Source of the DNA: CBDCMJ01 sp965218875
Lineage (GTDB): Bacteria > Chloroflexota > Dehalococcoidia > Lucifugimonadales > UBA3495
Direction: 5' to 3'
Assembly (NCBI GenBank): GCA_965218875.1
Contig: CBDCMJ010000007.1
Location: 1-37,990 of the forward strand
Length of the DNA: 37,990 nt
Below the pieces are notes generated by a model. The model did not search any database, was not told where the DNA came from, and worked only from the letters and a program-made list of their open reading frames with translations. Position 1 is the first letter of the stretch, and each line of letters starts with the position of its first letter. Below are positions 15,862-23,951 of the stretch, one piece after another. The position numbers were made by a program, and so were the translations under genes.

Positions 15862-18800
15862 CACACGGGAGCCGGACCCGGCGTCCCTGGCCCCCAGCGG
15901 GCTGAGCGCCTTTGCCACTCACGACAGCGGGGTCCTGCTGAACTGGAAGGCGCCGGAGGAGGACGCCGGGGCGGTCAACGGCTACGAGGTGCTGCGCGCC
16001 CAGGGGGAGGCGGACTTGACCACCCTGGTAGGGGACACCGGCTCCGTAGACACTTCCTACACCGACGCCACGGCCACCGAGCCTGGGGAGACTTACGCCG
16101 ATAGGGTCAGGGCGTTGCGGGGCGAAGAGAAGAGCCAGGCGTCCAACCGGACGGCGGTGGTCATACCGAAAATCACGCGGGAGGGCGGCGAACCCCCGGT
16201 CGCCGCCGAGGGGACCGCCGCCAACGCCGTCTGGACGGCGACCCTGACCGTTTCAGATGATGGGACTGAAGTGGGGTTCTTTGTTTCCGTCTACGCTGAT
16301 GAGAACTTTGGCAGTCTCGACCCGGCCAAATTTACCGTGAATGAGGTTGAGTACACCGTAAAATTATTGTACTATACCGAGCTTTCACAGGGCAGCGCTA
16401 CCTCCCGAGGCCAATTGGAGTTTGGACTTGATCCAGATTTACCGGTCCCCTTTGTCCTGCAACTGGACGATTCCCAGTTCGCGTCCGTAGACGCAAGTAA
16501 GATAACCTTTCCTTCGGGAACGGAATACACCTGGGAAAACTCGGGCCTGAACTGGGCCCACGGCGATGAGGTGGCTGTGAGCCTGGTTGCCAACCACCCG
16601 GCCACGGGCGTCACCATCAGCGGCATGGCCCACGTGGGGGAGACGCTGACCGCGGACATCTCGGCCATCGCCGACCCCGACGGCATCCCCGACGACGTGA
16701 CCTACACCTACCAGTGGACCTCCAGCGACGACGACGACACCTACACCGAAATCGCGGGAGAGACCAGGTCCTCTTACACGTTGCAGAGGTCCGACGTGGG
16801 CAAGACCATCAGGGTGGAGGTCAGCTTCACCGACACCGCCAGCTTCGACGAGACCGTCGCCAGCGACGCCAGCGCGGCGGTGGTGGTCATCAACTTACCC
16901 CCCACGGGCCAGCCGACGATCACGGGCACGGCGGAAGTGGGGCTAACCCTGACGGCGGACGCTTCGGGCATCGCCGACGGCAACGGCATCCCCGACGACG
17001 CCTACACCTACCAGTGGCTATCCAGCGGCGACGGCGTGACCTACACCCCGATCCGGGAGGAGGCTGGGCTGAGCTACATGCTCAGGCAGTCCGACCACGG
17101 CAGGACGATCAAGTTCCAGGTCAGCTTCACCGACAGCGACGACTTCGGCGAGGCCGTCCTCAGCCGCGCCACCGCCCCGGTGGCGTTGGACTACACCAAG
17201 TACGCCAGCTTCGACCTGCATTCGGACAACGACAATCCACGGTCAATTTGGGGGGATGGCACAACCTTATGGGTCGGTGACGTTACGGACTCGTACCTTT
17301 ATGCCTACCACGTGCGTGAAAATCCCGCGACCACCGAAACCGAGTATGGCACCCGCGATTCAAGCAAGGACATCGACGGAATCAACACTGAGGCATTCGT
17401 TGTCACCGGCGATGACAGGTACATCTGGATCGGCGAGCAAACCGTAGCGGTCGGGGCCAGTAGCGCTTATATGCGAGCGTATGACCGCTCGGACCGTAGC
17501 CGCGTCACGTCCAAGGACTTCCAGTGGCGGGGCGGGAGTGCAACACCACTTACTCTCATCTATCACTCGGTAAGTGACGGCAATTACATCTGGGTGTCCG
17601 ACAGAGCCGCGAAAGTACCAGCAATTGGTCTGAACGGGATCATCGACGACAGCAGGTCAATCACGTTTTCGCACACTATCCATGGCGGGCTGCATCTTGA
17701 GGGCGACACAATCTGGGGTGCCAACTCCGGCGCCAATGGCAAGGCGGAGGCGCGGCGGCTGTCGGACGGCTCGCGCTGGCCGGCCCGCGACGTCAGTCTG
17801 GGCAGTGACAACATTGGTCGCCGGGGCCTCTGGTCCAACGGGGTGACGATGTTCCACCTCGACAACTCCAACGACAAGATCCTGACCTTCCGCCAGCGCG
17901 ACAACGCCACGGGCCTTGCGATCAGCGGCACCTCGGCAGTGACCGGAGGGGTGGACGTGGATAGCTCGGTGGTGACCGTGGGGGTGACGGCGGACACGTC
18001 GGGGATCAGCGACCCCAACGGCCTGCCGGACCCCATCCCCCACGGCTACTACCGTTTCCAGTGGCAGCGCAAGGTGGGTGACGTCTGGCAGGACGTCGCC
18101 GGGGCCACGGGACGGACCTACCCCGCGCCGGACGTCTCGGTGGAGACCGAGGTGGAGGTGCGGGTGTCGGCCAGCTTCACCGACAACGCGGGCTACGCCG
18201 AGCACATCTACAGCGACTCGGTGACGCTGACGATTACCAAGAACTTCGACCTGGAGGACCGGCGCCTCACCGTAGACTGCTGGCAGGAGCCGGAGCGGTG
18301 CATTGGCGTGGGCCCGCAGGGCCTGCAAGGCAAGGTGCTGGAGACCGGCATCCGCCTGCGCTGGTGGCCGCCGCCGGCGCCCTGGGACGAGAAACACGCC
18401 GGGGAAACGGTGCTGCGCTACGAGGTGGTGAAAGCCACCGGCTCCGGCCGCTTCGCCCAGATCGCCTGCCTGGACCCGAGCAGCCTCGACACCGCCGGCA
18501 CGGGCGAGCAGCAGCAATACCAGGGCAAGTTCGAGCACCTGGACACGGACGTGGTGGACGACGTCGGCTACCGCTACCTGATCCGGGCCCACTACGATGG
18601 TACGGACTGCGCCAGCCAGAAGTACACCAACTGGACCGGCAGCAAGTACCAGCAGCACCGGATCGTGCCCTCCCGCTTCGAGCCGCAGGATCTCCGGGGC
18701 AGCGCCAGGTGGGTCGGCGACAAGGGCGAGGTGACGCTGACCTGGAAGCCGCCCCAGCACGACGCCGGCACGGTGGTGGACGGTTACGTGGTGTTCCAGG

Positions 18801-19159
18801 CGCAGGGCGTCTACTACTACGACTGGCGGCCGGGCTACCCGGCCTTCGCCCCGGACGATCCCGACGAGGAGCTGGTGGACTCGGGGTTCCCGTTGATGTA
18901 CCGGAGCGAGGTGGCAGGGGGGTACGCGGAGCAGGGGAGCCGGATCGGCATCGTCTTTGTCATAGACCGCAGCCAATCCAGCTGCTCCGTCACCCACAAC
19001 GACCAGCCGACCGGGGGTAAAGCCTACCACTACGGTGTGCGCACCTGGCGCGACGCCAACGACGACGAAGTGGTGGACTCCGGTGAGCTGAGCGGCTACT
19101 CCAACGTGGTCTCCTTCTGGTTCGGCCACGGACCGGAAGAGAGCACCAGCTACCAGTAA
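15182..19159 (+). CDS. Large FN3/Ig-like repeat surface-type protein, 5' end probably missing
   Basis: 1325 residues from the first start codon (GTG 15182). The frame is open back to a TAG at 15047, and coding similarity to the second repeat begins near 15110, before any start codon. Order: an FN3 unit missing its start, a Pro/Thr/Glu linker, a near-identical FN3 unit, a third FN3, a domain with 'AVWTATLTVSDDGTEVGFF' and 'YTWENSGLNWAHGDEV', two Ig-like units ('VGETLTADISAIADPDGIPD' type), a propeller-like stretch ('IWGDGTTLWVGD'), another Ig-like unit, and two more FN3-like domains. Such proteins normally carry a signal peptide and act in adhesion or surface layers. None is visible, nor an LPXTG or C-terminal anchor. 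It is probably a 5'-truncated gene; if translated from the GTG, the product would stay cytoplasmic. Confidence 0.75.
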   Translation: MTHYAILRRNRDTDEAGVFQVIENDAGPGVSYTDSTVAAESRYVYRVKAVSPTGVSRWSGYADADTPAAPEPTATPEPTPEPTPTATPDPTPTPTPEPEEPEEPETAEVTAEADATGDKPPAPPMDLEADAEHDEVTLTWTASTDDTVTHYAILRRNPDTDEAGVFLVIEADAGPGVSYTDSTVAAESRYVYRVKAVSPTGVSRWSGYVNADTPAAPEPTATPEPTPTREPDPASLAPSGLSAFATHDSGVLLNWKAPEEDAGAVNGYEVLRAQGEADLTTLVGDTGSVDTSYTDATATEPGETYADRVRALRGEEKSQASNRTAVVIPKITREGGEPPVAAEGTAANAVWTATLTVSDDGTEVGFFVSVYADENFGSLDPAKFTVNEVEYTVKLLYYTELSQGSATSRGQLEFGLDPDLPVPFVLQLDDSQFASVDASKITFPSGTEYTWENSGLNWAHGDEVAVSLVANHPATGVTISGMAHVGETLTADISAIADPDGIPDDVTYTYQWTSSDDDDTYTEIAGETRSSYTLQRSDVGKTIRVEVSFTDTASFDETVASDASAAVVVINLPPTGQPTITGTAEVGLTLTADASGIADGNGIPDDAYTYQWLSSGDGVTYTPIREEAGLSYMLRQSDHGRTIKFQVSFTDSDDFGEAVLSRATAPVALDYTKYASFDLHSDNDNPRSIWGDGTTLWVGDVTDSYLYAYHVRENPATTETEYGTRDSSKDIDGINTEAFVVTGDDRYIWIGEQTVAVGASSAYMRAYDRSDRSRVTSKDFQWRGGSATPLTLIYHSVSDGNYIWVSDRAAKVPAIGLNGIIDDSRSITFSHTIHGGLHLEGDTIWGANSGANGKAEARRLSDGSRWPARDVSLGSDNIGRRGLWSNGVTMFHLDNSNDKILTFRQRDNATGLAISGTSAVTGGVDVDSSVVTVGVTADTSGISDPNGLPDPIPHGYYRFQWQRKVGDVWQDVAGATGRTYPAPDVSVETEVEVRVSASFTDNAGYAEHIYSDSVTLTITKNFDLEDRRLTVDCWQEPERCIGVGPQGLQGKVLETGIRLRWWPPPAPWDEKHAGETVLRYEVVKATGSGRFAQIACLDPSSLDTAGTGEQQQYQGKFEHLDTDVVDDVGYRYLIRAHYDGTDCASQKYTNWTGSKYQQHRIVPSRFEPQDLRGSARWVGDKGEVTLTWKPPQHDAGTVVDGYVVFQAQGVYYYDWRPGYPAFAPDDPDEELVDSGFPLMYRSEVAGGYAEQGSRIGIVFVIDRSQSSCSVTHNDQPTGGKAYHYGVRTWRDANDDEVVDSGELSGYSNVVSFWFGHGPEESTSYQ

Positions 19160-19300
19160 GCGTCGGCGGCCCGTGAGGGGCCCCCGGGGCCAGATGATGC
19201 AATGCTGCCCTTCCGGCAGGAGGGGCAGCGCCACGCAACAAGAATAGCCCGCACACATGGCCCTGCCTGGAGCGGGTGCGCCCGGTCAGAGGCGCAGCGG

Positions 19301-19471
19301 CGTACCCGCCCCAACGGGCAGGACTGGGGAGCGTGGGAGGATGTGACGGTGCCCGACACGGTGTAGCGGAACACGTAGCGGCGGGACGAGCGGGAGATCG
19401 AGTGGACACCAAATTGCCAGAACCGGGAGTACCGGGTGCGCGCCCTGTATGACGAACCTCCGCCAACGTAG
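19301..19471 (+). pseudogene. Fossil of an FN3-type surface gene
   Basis: One frame reads 'NGQDWGAWEDVTVPDTV', stop, 'RNT', stop, then 'EIEWTPNCQNREYRVRALYD' before a third stop. The W-x-A-W and 'REYRVRALYD' patterns are those of the terminal parts of Chloroflexota FN3/Ig-like proteins. The two internal TAG codons and lack of a start mark it as decayed. It may be the remains of a duplicated tail of the neighbouring gene. Confidence 0.45.
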
Positions 19472-19698
19472 CTCTTAGGCCGGCGCCGGTGCTGTTTTCC
19501 ATCGACGTATTTCCGACGGGAGGCTACTCCGTTTGGCTCGAAAGAGAAGAGTAACGCGGAACCCGGCGTTGCTCTCCGGGTTGGAGGGGCCGGTGGCGGT
19601 CAGAGAGGCGGGGAGGCGGCCCCTGCAGGCGGGGATGTCCGTTGGCATCCCCGCCGCGCAGCCAACCGTCCTAAGAAGAGGACCGGACGACGAAAGAC

Positions 19699-19890
19699 AT
19701 GCCCCGACAACACATCAACTACAGCAGAGACACCTACCACTTTCCCGACGACTTCCCGCTGCGGCTGCGGAGGTTCAGGGAAGAGTCGGGCCTGTCGCAG
19801 GCGGAACTGGCCCGCCGCCTCGGCACGTATCCCCACACCGTATGGCGTTGGACCGAAGGCCTGGGCCTGGGCCACCTTTTCACCGGGTAA
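19699..19890 (+). pseudogene. Truncated XRE-type gene
   Basis: 63 codons. 'FPDDFPLRLRRFREESGLSQ' and 'AELARRLGTYPHTVWRWTEG' reproduce the N-terminal HTH of the proteins at 11766-12032 and 34844-35200. After WRWTEG the similarity stops and a TAA follows, so the C-terminal 'PGG' region is lost. It may still make a short DNA-binding protein. Confidence 0.55.
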
Positions 19891-20022
19891 AGACGCTGAT
19901 TGCCGGAGAAGGGCCGGAAACGCAGAAAGGGCAGCATACATGGGATGGCAAAAGGAGGGCGCCGCGATTGCAGCGCCCTTCACCGTGCAAGATGGTGTGC
20001 GTCCCTCCGGTGGCAGCCTCCA

Positions 20023-21201
20023 CTAGGCAGCTTCCGGTTTCGCCAACATAACGGCGTAACCCCTTTCGTCAACAACGTGAGTCACCGACACCCGGCCCCG
20101 GCTATCGTAGCCGGCGCGGTAGGCGTACTGCACCTCCGCGCCCCAGGGCACCCGGCCCCCGATGCGAACGGTGCCGCTGCCAGGCCCACCGGCGCCGCGC
20201 ACCACCACGCCCTGTCGCCCGTCCTTCTTCCAGCCCATCACCTTCACCTCGGCGGGCACCACCAACTCGGCAGCCGTTGGCCGGAACAACACCCCGTGCA
20301 GTTTCGCCAGGACCTCCCCCGACGGCGTCCGCTGACCGTTCATGATCAGGGAGAGATGGGACGAGCTGATGCCCGCCAACCGGGCGGTCTCGTTCTGCGA
20401 GAAACCGTGGGCCTCCATGCGGTCCCACAACGCACGCGGGTCCACAGTGGGAGTCTGCGCCGCTTCGACCCTGGCCGGACCGGCCAGCGCCGCCTCCACC
20501 CGCGCCTGGACCCCGGGGCTCATGTTCCTCTGGCCTCGGCACACCTGGGTCATGTAGCTGGAAGACACCCCCACGTGTTCCGCCAGGCCCTTCAGGCTAA
20601 AACCCATCTCCCGGGCCCGCTCCCGGATGCCGGTGCTGCCGCCGCTGACCACCTCGCCTGAGCGGTTGGCGCAGACGGCGGGCTCAATCCTGGCCGGGGC
20701 CTTGAGCGCGGCCTCCACCCGGGCCTGGACCTGGGGGCTCATGTTCCGGCGGCCCCGGGCCACCTGGGACATGTAGGTGGCGGACACCCCGGCCAGGTCG
20801 GCCAGCTCCCCCTGGCTCAGGCCCATGGCGCGGGCCTGCTCCCGGATGCCGGTGCTCTCGCCCTGGACCGGGCCGCTCCGGCGGTAGACCACTCCCTGGC
20901 CGGGCACGTCGCCCAGGACCGCCATTGCCCTTTCCCGCAGCATGGGAGACCAGGGCCTGCGGCCGTTGGCCACCGCGCACAGGTGGCTGTAGTTCACTCC
21001 CATCAGGGCGGCCACCTCCTTGAGGGTTAGGCCGCGCCGCCTGGCCGCCGCCCGGAGCTCGCTCTCGGCTTTGCCCCGGCCCTGTCCCTTGTCCGCCGCT
21101 CCGTGCTGGGCATTCAGGGCCTGCTCCGCAGCACTGACCGGGCTGTCGTCGCCGTCGACCGTTGTTGTGATGCCGATGTTGGTGTCGGTGATTGCCTTCA
21201 T
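20023..21201 (-). CDS. Regulator with four tandem XRE helix-turn-helix domains
   Basis: 392 residues from the ATG at 21201, which has GGAGG 7 bases upstream; the frame opens earlier (to 21330) but without a site. Four Cro/CI-type HTH units follow one another: ~56-97 ('LTLKEVAALMGVNYSHLCAV'), ~126-166 ('LSQGELADLAGVSATYMSQV'), ~199-240 ('FSLKGLAEHVGVSSSYMTQV') and ~266-306 ('FSQNETARLAGISSSHLSLI'). Units 2 and 3 are almost the same and recur 73 codons apart, also at DNA level. The last ~85 residues are beta-rich ('VVVRGAGGPGSGTVRIGGRV') and unassigned. One chain could occupy four half-sites or span repeats. Its control region carries a hairpin and a small ORF. It is transcribed away from the transfer operon and probably regulates that element. 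Confidence 0.8.
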   Translation of the reverse strand: MKAITDTNIGITTTVDGDDSPVSAAEQALNAQHGAADKGQGRGKAESELRAAARRRGLTLKEVAALMGVNYSHLCAVANGRRPWSPMLRERAMAVLGDVPGQGVVYRRSGPVQGESTGIREQARAMGLSQGELADLAGVSATYMSQVARGRRNMSPQVQARVEAALKAPARIEPAVCANRSGEVVSGGSTGIRERAREMGFSLKGLAEHVGVSSSYMTQVCRGQRNMSPGVQARVEAALAGPARVEAAQTPTVDPRALWDRMEAHGFSQNETARLAGISSSHLSLIMNGQRTPSGEVLAKLHGVLFRPTAAELVVPAEVKVMGWKKDGRQGVVVRGAGGPGSGTVRIGGRVPWGAEVQYAYRAGYDSRGRVSVTHVVDERGYAVMLAKPEAA

Positions 21202-21222
21202 GTCGCTTCCTCCGAAACGCAG

Positions 21223-21262
21223 AAAGCGGGGCCGCCCTCGTCGATGAGGACGACCCCGCTTT
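21223..21262 (-). promoter_or_regulatory. Leader hairpin before the four-HTH gene
   Basis: The two 20-base arms are adjacent (21223-21242 and 21243-21262). In the minus-strand transcript the outer 17 positions pair fully, with two G-U pairs, around a 6-base loop; on the plus strand those two positions would be C-A mismatches. The pairing therefore suits the mRNA of the regulator gene. It ends about 20 bases before the ATG, next to the ribosome binding site. It could be an attenuator or a translation switch. Confidence 0.55.
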
Positions 21263-21364
21263 GCTGTAAGCTGTGATTTTTCAGTCGTTTGTGGCGGCTG
21301 GTATGGCCACCCTGGATGCCGCCGCCTCACTCACTTGAGAGAGAGGCATGGAGTTATCGCCGGT

Positions 21365-21418
21365 TCACCCCTTCCGCCAACCCTGGGGCGGCGGAGGGAG
21401 AAACGGGTCAATGTTCAT
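21365..21418 (-). CDS. Possible 17-residue polyproline leader peptide
   Basis: An ATG at 21418 has AGGAGG eight bases upstream and encodes MNIDPFLPPPPQGWRKG before a TGA. Four consecutive Pro codons would slow or stall ribosomes. The peptide gene lies on the same strand as the four-HTH regulator and upstream of its leader hairpin. This is the geometry of a translation-sensing attenuator. The frame also continues open upstream of the ATG, so it could instead be the end of a longer, unrecognised ORF. No homologue is known to me. Confidence 0.35.
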   Translation of the reverse strand: MNIDPFLPPPPQGWRKG

Positions 21419-21564
21419 GTCGTTCACCTCCTGTTCGTCGTAATCCTGGTCGTCGTTGAATTGCCGCCCGCTGCTGACGTGGCCCTGGTTGCTGCCGGTG
21501 GCAGTGGCGCCGGACGCACCACTCCCTGGGCTGCCACTGCAACGGAGAACACCGGAGTGGGGCT

Positions 21565-21703
21565 GACGCAGGGCGCAGTTCGCCCAGGGTCAGGATGAGC
21601 GGCGCATTCCGACGCCCTGGCGCAAGACGCACTACGCCCAGGGCCGGACAGCGCAACGGGAAAAGCCGGATGGGGGTTGGCGCAAGGCGCAGTTCGCCCA
21701 GGG
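21565..21703. repeat. Three 25-base direct repeats, period 54-60 bases
   Basis: Copies at 21565-21589, 21619-21643 and 21679-21703. Copies one and three share AGGGCGCAGTTCGCCCAGGG or the one-base variant AAGGCGCAGTTCGCCCAGGG; the middle copy has changes in the centre (ACGCACTACGCCC). Each contains a small palindrome GGCG-5-CGCC. They look like iterons or binding sites. Confidence 0.6.
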
Positions 21704-22228
21704 CTTTAGTTCCTGGAGACTGGCAGCGGGGAAATCAGGCGAACGCGGCCTCGCCTGGCGGTTGCGTCGTTAGCAACCGGGCCCAGGGGAGTCGCGTTGC
21801 AACGGCAAGCGTCCGGCCTGGCGTCGATGCCGACGGACTGCCGGAGCGTGTTGAAACCACGGCGCCGCTGCCGTTACCTGGCAGCCTTGGCGCAGCCGTG
21901 GGGAAGCGGCGGGAGCCTGCAACGCTCCGACCGCAATGGAGAGACGGGCGAAGTGCGTTAACCGCTCCGCCAGGGAGACCCTATGGGTAAGGGAGTCCGG
22001 GGTGCGTCCTTGTTCCGGTTGCTTGCCACCTCCTTGACGATGATGATGCGCCGTTGGGTTGGGATACCGACCTGAATGTGGGTTGCCGGGTGAAGCGCGC
22101 CGTGCGCCTCGGGTTGGGGTCCGGGCTGGGGCGCCGCGAGCAGAACCCAAGGACGCCGCAGCCTGGGTGAGATCGAAGCGCCGCTAAACGCCCCGTCCCA
22201 GTCGCCCGATGGCCGGAGGGATCAACCC

Positions 22229-22300
22229 CAACCTTCGGACGGGTGCCCAGCGGGAGAAGGGTTTGACACTCCAACCGCCGGACGGGTGTCCAACGGGCGA
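22229..22300. repeat. Degenerate ~42-base direct repeat
   Basis: Thirty bases at 22229-22258 (core CGGACGGGTGCCCAGCGGG) recur at 22271-22300 with five changes, a period of 42. Weaker copies continue to about 22376 (GGACCAACGTCAA, GGACCAGCGTCAA). No frame through the array gives a sensible protein. Confidence 0.5.
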
Positions 22301-22655
22301 GGGACCAACGTCAAACCTCGACCGCCGGACTGGACCGAGGACGAAGGACCAGCGTCAACTCCGTCGCTTCGGACCGTGCTGCCTGCGGAGAGCAATCTCA
22401 AATCCGCAGCGGCAGCATTCCCTCGTGGGCGACCGTCGGGAGAGCGAATCATCCCTGGGGCCGGACCCGGGCAAAAGGGACATGCCCCCAGAGTTTCTAT
22501 GGCGGGAAACACTGGAAAGCCAGACAACGCAACCATTATCACCGGCCCGAAACCAGGGTGGTATCCCCTGCGAGGGCTATTGCCGGAATCGTTCAATCGA
22601 GTTCATAGACACTTCAACAAAAGTTCACAAAACTCGTCAGCGACCCGCCGTGCCC

Positions 22656-23495
22656 CTATTTCCACCACAGCCCCAGGGTGAGCCAGCGCCTGACCCGGTG
22701 CCAGAATTCCCGCCTGGCCCGCGCTTTGCGCGTGTCATCGAGCGCCGTCCGGCGCCAGTTGACCTGACCGCTCCGGGCGAAGCCCCGCAGGGGCCGCTGC
22801 TCCGGCGGCAGGGTCATCCCGTGCTCTTCCAGCAACGCCAGCTCCACCTCCAGCAGGCGCTCCTCGTCGGCCAGCCACTCAAGCCCCTTTCCATCATTGG
22901 GGTGAGTGTCCTTCAGATCCCGCCACTGGACTATCAGCGCCCAGGCGTCGCCGAAGACCTCCTCGTCGTCATCGGCAGGCTCCCGCGTCGCCAGGTCGGG
23001 ATATTCCCGCCGCTGCAAGGGCCGCGACGGGGGAATCGTTGCGCTGCCGGAGGTCCGGTCTTCCGACTGGCCTGAGTCCGCCTGGGCAGGTCCGGCACTG
23101 GGCTGTTCGGCGCCCTGGGTAGCGTCGCCGGGCAAGGCCCCGACCTCGCCTTCGACGACGGCGAGCCTCCGGCGCACCTCGCTGCCCAACGCCTCGTGGC
23201 CCTCCTCAAGCTGCTGGACCCGTTCCTCCAGCCGGTCGTTGCGCTCCCTCTGCCGCCGGGCCGCCGCCGAACCCACGCCCTCCTGCAACCCCCGCTCCAG
23301 GGCCTGGCGTACCCGCCGGGTCAGCACCCTGGTCCTGGCGCTCTCCGTGACCGTCTTCTGGTCGATCTCCAGCACCTGCGACGCGCCCTTGTAGCCCTTG
23401 TCCCGCACCAGCTCCTGCAAGAGCGTCATCAGCCGCAGGTGGTAGACGTTGGCCACGTCCCTGCTGTCTTCAATGCCGTGTCCGGTGGTTTTCAT
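22656..23495 (-). CDS. HTH / coiled-coil protein of unknown function
   Basis: 279 residues. AAGGAGG lies four bases before the ATG. Residues ~20-70 look like a DNA-binding helical region ('MTLLQELVRDKGYKGASQVL', 'EIDQKTVTESARTRVLTRRV'). Residues ~78-118 form a charged coiled coil ('RQRERNDRLEERVQQLEEGH'). A flexible Ala/Pro/Ser-rich linker follows. The C-terminal half has 'WRDLKDTHPNDGKGLEWLAD' and ends in a basic, Trp-rich tail ('FWHRVRRWLTLGLWWK'). I do not recognise the family. It is divergent from the T4SS operon and may be a regulator or partition/replication accessory protein. Confidence 0.7.
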   Translation of the reverse strand: MKTTGHGIEDSRDVANVYHLRLMTLLQELVRDKGYKGASQVLEIDQKTVTESARTRVLTRRVRQALERGLQEGVGSAAARRQRERNDRLEERVQQLEEGHEALGSEVRRRLAVVEGEVGALPGDATQGAEQPSAGPAQADSGQSEDRTSGSATIPPSRPLQRREYPDLATREPADDDEEVFGDAWALIVQWRDLKDTHPNDGKGLEWLADEERLLEVELALLEEHGMTLPPEQRPLRGFARSGQVNWRRTALDDTRKARARREFWHRVRRWLTLGLWWK

Positions 23496-23860
23496 GGCTC
23501 CTCCTTTTGTTCAGCCTGTTCAACACTGCGCACCAACCCCGGACCAAGCCCATCAAACGCGTAACGCACCGGCACATCCCCGGCGGTTTCGGGGGCGTTT
23601 CCCCACCGGGGGCCGGTTGACCCCGGTGCACGCACCCCCACATCCATTGCGTTTGCGGCTTTCAGACCGGAACCCGCCCTTAACTCCAAGTGTTCACTGG
23701 TTACGTCCTGTAGGGGGGTGATTTGCCCCTGTTTCAGCTTTGACACGACCCGCCCGGCGCCTTCACTACAAAACTCAAACTCCTGTACACCCCCACTACA
23801 GCACAGGAGGGGCCGGTTGCAAAGAGACTTGTAAGGGTTATCAAAGTTCGTAACCCTCAT
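23492..23860 (-). CDS. Possible small gene upstream of the coiled-coil protein
   Basis: 122 codons from ATG 23860. Its TGA overlaps the ATG of the next gene (ATGA, 23492-23495), and its last codons contain that gene's ribosome binding site. The composition is plausible ('QEFEFCSEGAGRVVSKLKQG', 'QDVTSEHLELRAGSGLKAAN'), but third positions are less GC-rich than in the neighbours and there is no ribosome binding site at its own ATG. No family is recognised. The inverted repeat at 23834-23857 lies inside its first codons. It could be a real coupled gene or an open leader. Confidence 0.38.
   Translation of the reverse strand: MRVTNFDNPYKSLCNRPLLCCSGGVQEFEFCSEGAGRVVSKLKQGQITPLQDVTSEHLELRAGSGLKAANAMDVGVRAPGSTGPRWGNAPETAGDVPVRYAFDGLGPGLVRSVEQAEQKEEP
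23817..23857 (+). promoter_or_regulatory. Putative promoter with overlapping 7-10-7 inverted repeat before the transfer operon
   Basis: AGGGTTA, ten bases, TAACCCT (23834-23857) is a perfect inverted repeat. A weak promoter, TTGCAA (23817-23822), 16 bases, TATCAA (23839-23844), puts its -10 inside the repeat, as in repressor-controlled operons. The first transfer gene starts about 95 bases downstream. A small hairpin GTAG-TTTT-CTAC follows at 23863-23874. Confidence 0.4.
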
Positions 23861-23951
23861 AGGTAGTTTTCTACTGCAACTCGGTTAGTCACACTCTTTT
23901 ACGACAGCAGCTGATCCCTGATTCGCTGCAAAACGCAAAGAGGTGAACGAG

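Larger units (their letters stand above)
21419..22655. other. Repeat-rich non-coding region
   Basis: About 1.2 kb without a supported gene between two minus-strand genes. It holds a set of three 25-base repeats and a set of ~42-base repeats (listed separately) and many short GC-rich inverted repeats. The location at the head of a transfer element makes it a candidate for the replication or transfer origin. No nic-site motif is recognised. Confidence 0.5.

Noticed and set aside
17657..19258. Minus-strand frame of 533 codons
   Set aside because: Antisense to the FN3 gene; typical high-GC shadow frame.
21565..21703. CRISPR array
   Set aside because: Only three imperfect copies with uneven spacing and no cas gene.
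22209..23075. Plus-strand frame of 288 codons over the repeat region
   Set aside because: Repeats are not in a meaningful frame and most of it is antisense to the gene at 22656-23495.
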